Source: Hyphomicrobiales bacterium
GTDB lineage: Bacteria > Pseudomonadota > Alphaproteobacteria > Rhizobiales > Rhizobiaceae
Reading direction: 5' to 3'
Length of the DNA: 64,000 nt
Assembly: GCA_900467685.1 (NCBI GenBank)
Contig: UBQX01000007.1
Coordinates: 186,001-250,000 of the forward strand
Part shown: in pieces, positions 56,228 through 64,000 of the stretch
Numbering within the stretch: the first letter of the stretch is position 1
How the letters are laid out: every line of letters begins with the position of its first letter
Notes under the pieces: model-generated
Told to the model about the DNA's origin: nothing
The model's input: only the letters and a program-made list of their open reading frames with translations
Databases searched by the model: none
Program-made: the position numbers and the translations under genes

Positions 56228-59200
56228 TCAAGCCTGTTCCAGCTTCGGCTCGCGGATGCGGAAAGCGGCGACATAGAGCGCCGGCAGGAAGAGCAGCGTG
56301 AGCGCCGTTCCGATGACGATACCGACGATCATGGCATAGGCCATCGGCCCCCAGAACACCTCCTCGGCGATCGGGATGAGGCCCAGGCTGGCCGCAAGCG
56401 CGGTCAGCATGATCGGCCGCAGACGATGGATCGAGGCATCGAGCACCGCATCCCATGCATTCATCCCCTCCTTCCGCAAATCCTCAATCTGCACGATCAG
56501 GATGACCGAGTTGCGGATCAGGATGCCGATCAGCGCCAGGACGCCGAGGATCGCCACGAAGCCGAGCGGGGCGCCGCTTGGCAGGAGTGCTGCGACCACA
56601 CCGATGAGGCCGAGCGGGGCCACCGCGATCACGAGGAAGAGCCGGCTGAAGCTCTGCAGCTGCAGCATGAGCACGGTGAACATGACGAGCAGCATCACCG
56701 GAATGACCGCGATGATCGGAGCCTGCGACTCCTCGCTGTTTTCCACCACGCCGCCGGTCTTGATCTCGTAGCCGGGTGCCAGGGAAGCGGCAAACTTCGC
56801 AACCGTCGGTTCCAGATCCTTGACGATGTTCAGCGCTTCGCGGTCGCCCTGTATGGCGGCCGAGACGGTGATCGTCGGCAGGCGGTCACGCCGCCAGATC
56901 ACCGGCTGCTCTTCGGTATATTCGAAGCGGGCGATCGACGAGAGCGGGATCGAATTGCCGCTCGCGTTCGGAAGCTGCAGATTTTCCAGCGCGTCGATGG
57001 ACGAGCGCTCCGTCTTGTCGGCGCGCACCATGACGTTGATCAGGTAGATCGAGTCGCGCAGCTGCGTGACCGTCATGCCGCCGACAATGCCATTCAGCGA
57101 GGTTGCGATATCCTTGGAGCTGACGCCGAGCTGGCGCGCGCGGTCCTGCAGGACATCCACCTTCACCACGCGGGTCGGTTCCATCCAGTCATAGACGATC
57201 TTGGCGAGATATGGATCCTTGCTCAGCTCCGTCTTCAGCTTCATGGCATAGTCGCGCACCTGGTCCACGTTCGGACCGCTGATGCGATACTGCACCGGCC
57301 GGCCGACCGGCGGGCCAAGTTCCAGCAGCTTCACGAGGCTGTCAGTCCCGGGGAAGGTCTTGTCCAGATAATCCTGGAACTGCTTCTGCAGCTTCTCGCG
57401 CGTCGCCACGTCCTTGGTGATGACGACGATCTGGCCGAAATAGGAGGACGGCTGCTTCACGTCGAAGGCAAGCACGAAGCGCGGTGCGCCGGCGCCGATA
57501 TAGGTCGACCAGTGCTCGACACCCTCATTGCCCTTGAGCATCTCGTTTTCGAACTTCGTGATCTGCGTCGTCGTCTCCGCCATCGAGGAGCTCTTGGGAA
57601 GAGACATGTCGATCACGAGTTCCGTGCGGTCCGAAGACGGGAAGAACTGCTGTTGGACGAAGGTCATGCCGTAGACCGAGACGCCGAAGGCAGCGAAGGT
57701 GACGATGATCGTCAGCCAGCGATTGCGCATGCAACTCTGCAGGACACGGCGGAAGAGGCGCATGGAACGGCTCTCATGCCCCTCCTCGTGATGCTTCTTC
57801 CACTTCTCCGGCAGGATCGTCACGCCGATCAGCGGCGTGAAGAGCACGGCCACGATCCAGGACACCAGCAGCGACACCGCGATCACGACGAACATCGTGA
57901 ACGTATATTCGCCGGCCGCACTGCTGTTGAGGCCGATCGGGATGAAGCCGGAGACCGTGACCAGCGTGCCGGTGAGCATCGGGAACGCGGTCGAGGTGTA
58001 GACGGCTGTGGCCGCCTTGTTGAGCGGATCGCCCGCCTCAAGCCGCGCGATCATCATCTCGACCGCGATCATGGCGTCATCGACCAGCAGGCCGAGCGCG
58101 ATGATGAGCGCGCCGAGCGAAATGCGCTGCAGCGTGATGCCGGAATATTCCATGACCATGAAGGTGATCGCCAGCACCAGCGGAATGGCGATCGCCACGA
58201 CCACGCCGGCCCGCACGCCGAGGCTGACGAAGCTTACGGCAAGAACGATGATGATGGCCTCGAACAGCGCCTTGGTGAAGCCGCCCACGGCCTCCTTCAC
58301 GATCTTCGGCTGGTCGGCCACCAGATGGATGTCGACGCCGACGGGAAGGGTCTTCTGGATTTGCGCCAGCCGGTCGTCCAGCGCCTTGCCGAAATTCAGG
58401 AGGTTCGCGCCCGGCTTCATGCCGACAGCCAGCGCAATCGCATTCTTGCCGTTGAAGCGGAAGACGGAGGACGGAGGATCGATATAGGTCCGCGTGACAT
58501 TCGCCACGTCGCTGAGGCGGAAGAAGCGGTCGTTGATGTGGAAATTGATGTTGCGGAGGCTGTCCTCAGAGGTGAACTGACCCGTGACGCGCAGGGCGAT
58601 GCGCTCCGGCCCGCTGTTGATGACGCCAGAGGGTGCAATCGCATTCTGTTCCTGCAGCGCATTCAGCATCGCCTGCTGGTCGATGCCGAAGGCAGCAAGC
58701 TTGCGCGGCGAGAACTCCAGATAGACCACTTCGTCCTGAGCACCGATAATGTCGACCTTGCCGATGTCAGGCACCGACAGGATGTTCGAGCGCGCGTTCT
58801 CGACATAGTCCCGGAGCTGGCGATAGCTCAGCCCGTCGCCGGTAAAGGCATAGATATTGCCGAATACATCGCCGAACGTATCCTGGTAGAACGGCCCCTG
58901 GACGCCCTGCGGGAACGTATAGGCGATGTCGTTGATCATGTTGCGCACGCGGAACCAGACGCTCTGCACGTCACGCGCCTTGGTGGTCGCCAGAAGGTCC
59001 ACGAAGATCGTCGCCTTGCCAGGCTCGGTCATCGATTTCGTGAAATGCAGTTCGGGCAGCTCCTGCAGCTTCTTCTCGATGCGGTCAGTGACCTGGTCAG
59101 CCGTCTCGGCCGCCGTGGCGCCCGGCCACTGCGCCTGAATCACCATCGTCTTGATCGTGAAGGACGGATCCTCCTCGCGGCCGAGATTGATGAAGGAGAA

Positions 59201-59287
59201 CGCACCCGCGACCAGCGAGACGATCATGAAATACCAGACGAGAGAACGGTGCTCGAGCGCCCAGTCGGACAGATTGAACTTTTTCAT
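56228..59287 (-). CDS. RND efflux pump inner-membrane transporter (TriC/AcrB-like)
   Basis: Proton-driven export pump of 1019 aa with the RND architecture: TM1 (SLVWYFMIVSLVAGAFSFINLG), a large periplasmic loop, TM2-TM6 including GLLVDDAMIAVEMM with the proton-relay Asp pair, second loop and TM7-TM12 ending GPMAYAMIVGIVIGTALTLLFLPALYV. Sequence PSFTIKTMVIQAQWPGATA resembles the TriC/heavy-drug RND subgroup. Overlaps the adaptor gene by 4 bases. Together with two adaptors upstream it forms a TriABC-like operon without its own outer-membrane channel. Substrates unknown. Confidence 0.94.
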   Translation of the reverse strand: MKKFNLSDWALEHRSLVWYFMIVSLVAGAFSFINLGREEDPSFTIKTMVIQAQWPGATAAETADQVTDRIEKKLQELPELHFTKSMTEPGKATIFVDLLATTKARDVQSVWFRVRNMINDIAYTFPQGVQGPFYQDTFGDVFGNIYAFTGDGLSYRQLRDYVENARSNILSVPDIGKVDIIGAQDEVVYLEFSPRKLAAFGIDQQAMLNALQEQNAIAPSGVINSGPERIALRVTGQFTSEDSLRNINFHINDRFFRLSDVANVTRTYIDPPSSVFRFNGKNAIALAVGMKPGANLLNFGKALDDRLAQIQKTLPVGVDIHLVADQPKIVKEAVGGFTKALFEAIIIVLAVSFVSLGVRAGVVVAIAIPLVLAITFMVMEYSGITLQRISLGALIIALGLLVDDAMIAVEMMIARLEAGDPLNKAATAVYTSTAFPMLTGTLVTVSGFIPIGLNSSAAGEYTFTMFVVIAVSLLVSWIVAVLFTPLIGVTILPEKWKKHHEEGHESRSMRLFRRVLQSCMRNRWLTIIVTFAAFGVSVYGMTFVQQQFFPSSDRTELVIDMSLPKSSSMAETTTQITKFENEMLKGNEGVEHWSTYIGAGAPRFVLAFDVKQPSSYFGQIVVITKDVATREKLQKQFQDYLDKTFPGTDSLVKLLELGPPVGRPVQYRISGPNVDQVRDYAMKLKTELSKDPYLAKIVYDWMEPTRVVKVDVLQDRARQLGVSSKDIATSLNGIVGGMTVTQLRDSIYLINVMVRADKTERSSIDALENLQLPNASGNSIPLSSIARFEYTEEQPVIWRRDRLPTITVSAAIQGDREALNIVKDLEPTVAKFAASLAPGYEIKTGGVVENSEESQAPIIAVIPVMLLVMFTVLMLQLQSFSRLFLVIAVAPLGLIGVVAALLPSGAPLGFVAILGVLALIGILIRNSVILIVQIEDLRKEGMNAWDAVLDASIHRLRPIMLTALAASLGLIPIAEEVFWGPMAYAMIVGIVIGTALTLLFLPALYVAAFRIREPKLEQA

Positions 59288-60372
59288 CGGGCGGCTTCCT
59301 CGACGAGCTTGACCTGCTGGCCATCCTTGAGAGCATGAATTCCGGCAACGGCGACCAGATCGCCGCTCTTGAGGCCGGATTTGACGACGTAACTCGCGCC
59401 CGGCCCCTCCCCGGCCTCGATCGTGGTCCTGACGACCTTCGAGCTTGCCGGATCGAATTTCCAGACAGTCAGCTTGCCGTCATCGGACATGACGGCATCG
59501 GACGGAACCAGGATGGTGACCCCGCCGGTCTTGCGGGCGGAGGCCTCGATGGTGGTGCCGATCCGGAATATTTCCGCGGCATTTCCGATCGAGATGCGGA
59601 CGCGAACCGTATGCGTGAGCTTGTCGGCGCTGGGGGCGATCTCGCGAACCTTGCCCTCGATCTTCCGGTCGGGCTGCAGCAGCGTCGAAATGTCGAAGAC
59701 ATCACCGGCAGCGATGCGACCGACAACGTCGTCGGGCACATCGATCACGGCGTCCCGCAGATCGGGACGGGCTATGGTGATGGCCGGGGCGCCGGCAGCC
59801 ACCGTCTCGCCCACTTCGATATTGGACGCGGTGACGATGCCGTCATAGTCGGCGATCAACTGGGCATAGCCGAGCTGCTCGCGGGCCTTGGAAAGCTGCG
59901 CCTGCGCGCTTTCGAGATTAGCATTGGCCGCGGTCAGGCTCTGGCTGGCGCTGTCGAGCTGTGCGGGAGAGGCAAATCCCTCCTTGGCCAGCGCATTGGC
60001 GCGGTCATCGACGGACTGCGCATTGGCAAGCTGCGACTGTGCCCCGGTGACACTGGCTTCGGCAGAGCGGACGCCCTCCTTGAGCTGCGCGGTATCGAGA
60101 ACGGCCAGAACGTCGCCCTTGCGAACCGTATCTCCGACATTGACGTTCCGAGCGACCACCTGTCCCGGCACGCGGAAGGCCTTTTGCGTCGAAACCTGCG
60201 GCTCGACCGTTCCGGGGAAGTTGAGAACGACTTCGGGACGGGACTGGACCATGGCCGTGAGGATCGGCCGCTCCTCGGCAGGCGCCTCGGCCTTCTTCTC
60301 CTCGCAAGCGGAGAGCATGATTGCTGCAGCCAGGGCTGCAAGCGCGGTCGTGCAAAGCTTCAAGGCTTTCAT
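59284..60372 (-). CDS. RND periplasmic adaptor (membrane fusion protein), lipoprotein
   Basis: Adaptor of 362 aa. Lipoprotein signal with lipobox LSAC near residue 22 (AALAAAIMLSACEEKK). Lipoyl/biotinyl halves PGQVVARNVNVGDTVRKGDVLAVLD and ASNIEVGETVAAGAPAITIA flank a coiled-coil hairpin (about 85-150), then beta-barrel and membrane-proximal domains. It links the RND pump to an outer-membrane channel. 4-base overlaps on both sides. Confidence 0.92.
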   Translation of the reverse strand: MKALKLCTTALAALAAAIMLSACEEKKAEAPAEERPILTAMVQSRPEVVLNFPGTVEPQVSTQKAFRVPGQVVARNVNVGDTVRKGDVLAVLDTAQLKEGVRSAEASVTGAQSQLANAQSVDDRANALAKEGFASPAQLDSASQSLTAANANLESAQAQLSKAREQLGYAQLIADYDGIVTASNIEVGETVAAGAPAITIARPDLRDAVIDVPDDVVGRIAAGDVFDISTLLQPDRKIEGKVREIAPSADKLTHTVRVRISIGNAAEIFRIGTTIEASARKTGGVTILVPSDAVMSDDGKLTVWKFDPASSKVVRTTIEAGEGPGASYVVKSGLKSGDLVAVAGIHALKDGQQVKLVEEAAR

Positions 60373-61463
60373 TGTGCGGCCTCCGTATATTTGACCGACA
60401 GACCGGGGCTCAGGAAAATGCTGCCACGGGTAACAACGAGATCGCCTTCCTTGAGGTCGCCGGAGACAACCATGGTCTGCCCGACATACTGGAGAAGGTT
60501 GACCTTTCGCGGCACGGCCTTGCTGGTCGCCGGATCGACCACCCAGACGATCGGTGCACCGTCCGCACGCGAAAGCGCTGCTGAAGGCAGCGGGAAGCCG
60601 GACGTCGGCAGACTGCTGCCGGTGCCCGCGACGGCGGCGCCCAGCGTCATGCGCGCCGGCGGATCAACAATGTCCGCCTTGATGCGAACCGTTCCCGTCC
60701 GCACGTTCACCGTCGGCGAGACTTCCGTCAGCTGCACCCGCGCCTTCACGGACGGGTCGGCCACGAGAAAGATCTCGGCCTTCTTGATCTCGCCCGTCGC
60801 AATCAGCGCGTCGGAAATATCGAACACGGCCTGCTTGGCATTTCCGTTGGCGATCGTCACGACAGCCTGTCCGGCCTGCACCACCTGTCCGATTTCCACG
60901 TTGACGGCAGTGACCACACCGTCGGAACCGGCCTTGAGCTCGGCATAGGAGAGATTGTCTTCCGCGATCTGCAACTGGCTCTGGGCAATATCGAGCTGCG
61001 CCTTGGCGACGTCTACGGACTTTGTCGACTGCTCATAGGCCGAGCGTGTCGCAAAGCCCTTGTCGAGCAGCGATTTCTGCCGGGCTAGATCGGACGTGGC
61101 GAGATCGAAGGTGGCCTTAGCCGAGGCCACGCCCGCCTGTGCGGCGGTGATATTGGCCTGCAGCTCGGCGGTCCCAAGTCGCGCCAGCATCTGCCCCGCC
61201 TTGACCACATCGCCCGTCTGCACGAGCCGCTCAACCACCGTTCCGCCCACGCGGAAGGCAAGGTCGCTGCTCTTGGCAGCGGCGATGGTGCCTGTGACGT
61301 TCAGGGGCTTGGACACTTCGGCGTGATGCGCCTTCTGGACCACCACCTGCAGCGTATATTCCGGCTTGTCGGCCGACAGTGCCGACACAAGCCCGAGACA
61401 GGGGACAAGCATCAATGCCGCGACAAGCGCTCGGCCTGATCGGTTTCGGAACGTCGTATCCAT
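60369..61463 (-). CDS. RND periplasmic adaptor (membrane fusion protein), second copy
   Basis: Adaptor of 364 aa with a hydrophobic N-terminal segment (ALVAALMLVPCLGLVSALSA) acting as signal or anchor; it has a Cys but no convincing lipobox. Lipoyl halves LAFRVGGTVVERLVQTGDVVKAGQMLARL and VTAVNVEIGQVVQAGQAVVTIAN surround a coiled coil (about 90-160). It differs clearly from the downstream adaptor, so it is not a recent duplicate. First gene of the operon. Confidence 0.92.
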   Translation of the reverse strand: MDTTFRNRSGRALVAALMLVPCLGLVSALSADKPEYTLQVVVQKAHHAEVSKPLNVTGTIAAAKSSDLAFRVGGTVVERLVQTGDVVKAGQMLARLGTAELQANITAAQAGVASAKATFDLATSDLARQKSLLDKGFATRSAYEQSTKSVDVAKAQLDIAQSQLQIAEDNLSYAELKAGSDGVVTAVNVEIGQVVQAGQAVVTIANGNAKQAVFDISDALIATGEIKKAEIFLVADPSVKARVQLTEVSPTVNVRTGTVRIKADIVDPPARMTLGAAVAGTGSSLPTSGFPLPSAALSRADGAPIVWVVDPATSKAVPRKVNLLQYVGQTMVVSGDLKEGDLVVTRGSIFLSPGLSVKYTEAAQ

Positions 61464-61496
61464 TGAGGCATCTCCGGCGCGTGGGATCGAATCGCG

Positions 61497-61551
61497 TTTC
61501 GGGTATCTAAATTCACTTATATGTCGAAGCCGTTACGAGAAGTACCCGAAA
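61497..61551. promoter_or_regulatory. Inverted repeat flanking the efflux operon promoter region
   Basis: TTTCGGGTA at 61497-61505 and its exact complement TACCCGAAA at 61543-61551, 37 bases apart, in AT-rich DNA directly upstream of the first adaptor. The spacing suits two operator half-sites around a promoter; the cognate regulator is not in the window. Confidence 0.4.
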
Positions 61552-62305
61552 TTGCAACAGAAGCGTACAGGCTTTGATGCGCAGGGCGAATATAGTAAAA
61601 ACTACAGATGCGCAAGTTCGACGGTCGGCGTGCATTGTGGCGCGTCGGAGCGAGACGGCAGGCCAAAACCCTCGGAAAAAACCTCTCCCGAGTTTGCCTC
61701 CGGTTCTGTCGCTCTTGCCCTTGTATCCGGGCGCAAACTTCCGGAGAGCCACGCTGACGCGCCGCCCTGATTGAGTATTAAAAATACGGCGGAGCGCCAG
61801 CGCGACCCGTCGAGATTACCGAGGGGAGCCACATCCGACTCCATTCCTCAAGCGCGGGCCGCCTCGCTAAACCGCCTGCGGAGGCAGACGGGTTCTCTGG
61901 CGTAGCCAGGCCGCCGAGCTATTCGCAGCCCATCGGGGGAAACGTTTCATTGAGGTTTTTGTCTCAATGCCGCCCGCGCCCCCTGATGACATCCTCCACA
62001 CGTTACGAGGGACATCACCAAGCTCTCCTCCCGCCTGGGCCCGTCGTCGCGGGCCCATCCGGTAGCGGAAGGGATATAGGATAAGCTAAAGTTTCGATAG
62101 CGGGGAAAACGGCGCGGCTGGGTTAGCCTCGCCCCTTGTGGGAGAGGAAGGAAAATCAGCATCTTAGCTGAAAGCTAATTGCTAGATTTTCCAGGTGAGG
62201 GGGAAGTTTTGTCCCCGCAAACGGCCCCCTCTCCGGAGCCTGAGAGGGCGTCATGACGGCAACCCCGCTTGACGCCTCCCGCCAAATCCCCCTAACATTG
62301 GCGCA
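61552..62305. other. Large gene-poor interval before the thiC riboswitch
   Basis: About 750 bases in which I find no credible gene: open frames are short, lack ribosome sites and show no domain. It contains a perfect inverted repeat TGGGCCCG / CGGGCCCA at 62036-62057, and a GC-rich palindromic stretch near 62196-62250 (GGTGAGGGGGAAG, GGCCCCCTCTCC) reminiscent of rhizobial intergenic repeats. Possibly repeat-derived DNA. Confidence 0.5.

Positions 62306-64000
<1,695 letters not shown>

Noticed and set aside
56051-59338. 1095-aa open frame antisense to the RND transporter
   Set aside because: High-GC shadow frame rich in Arg, Asp, Glu and His; no domain; the opposite strand encodes a clear RND protein.
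61366-61770. 134-aa open frame in the gap before thiC
   Set aside because: Overlaps the adaptor start antisense, no ribosome site or domain.
62036-62057. TGGGCCCG/CGGGCCCA inverted repeat as a terminator
   Set aside because: No T-run and no gene ends nearby on either strand; left as part of the intergenic description.

Overview
The window is a dense, GC-rich stretch (about 50 protein genes) of an alphaproteobacterium, most likely a member of the Rhizobiaceae (Agrobacterium/Rhizobium/Shinella type). The reasons are a haem-PAS FixL with FixJ and a cysteine-less FixK, a rhizobial-type glycerol ABC operon (glpRDSTPQUV), an RpoE-ChrR pair with its usual lipid genes, and a GGGGAGAAG-type intergenic palindrome familiar from rhizobia. 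No tRNA, rRNA, insertion sequence, phage gene or CRISPR array was seen. The sequence does not settle whether this is a chromosome, chromid or large plasmid.

Layout. 1-7613: high-affinity K+ uptake operon kdpABCDE, with kdpA cut by the left edge. 7616-10238: a LysR regulator divergent from a ring-cleaving VOC dioxygenase and an alpha/beta hydrolase that resemble the Bacillus MhqO/MhqD quinone-detoxification pair. 10476-13877: oxygen-sensing block fixL-fixJ, a short degenerate receiver protein (FixT-like candidate) and fixK, with candidate FixK and FixJ sites placed so as to close a feedback loop. 13896-14885: periplasmic L,D-transpeptidase-like protein. 15036-21604: LysR regulator, polyamine-type ABC transporter (ydcSTUV-like) and aminobutyraldehyde dehydrogenase, ending in a clear terminator. 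21779-24607: subtilisin-type autotransporter. 24629-30543: AraC regulator divergent from a four-gene acyl-CoA degradation operon, followed by a rhizobial intergenic repeat.

30728-35983: an RpoE/ChrR envelope and photo-oxidative stress island. The sigma factor, its zinc/cupin anti-sigma factor and a DUF2177 membrane protein face a divergent operon of FAD oxidoreductase, DUF1365 protein and cyclopropane-fatty-acid-synthase-like methyltransferase. 36069-37475: orphan outer-membrane efflux lipoprotein. 37782-42084: dimethylglycine/sarcosine-dehydrogenase-like flavoprotein and choline-kinase-like protein, divergent from a DeoR regulator. 42091-47275: an operon of a giant Pls/PosA-type single-module NRPS with membrane and beta-helix acyltransferase tail, a GNAT acetyltransferase and a phosphopantetheinyl transferase; this is the most unusual system here. 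47664-56094: complete glycerol uptake and oxidation operon with candidate GlpR operators. 56228-61463: RND efflux pump with two adaptor proteins (TriABC-like layout). 62306-64000: TPP riboswitch and thiC, cut by the right edge.

Gene starts were re-chosen by eye from ribosome binding sites and family length where the longest reading frame was implausible. All family assignments come from reading motifs, without database searches.
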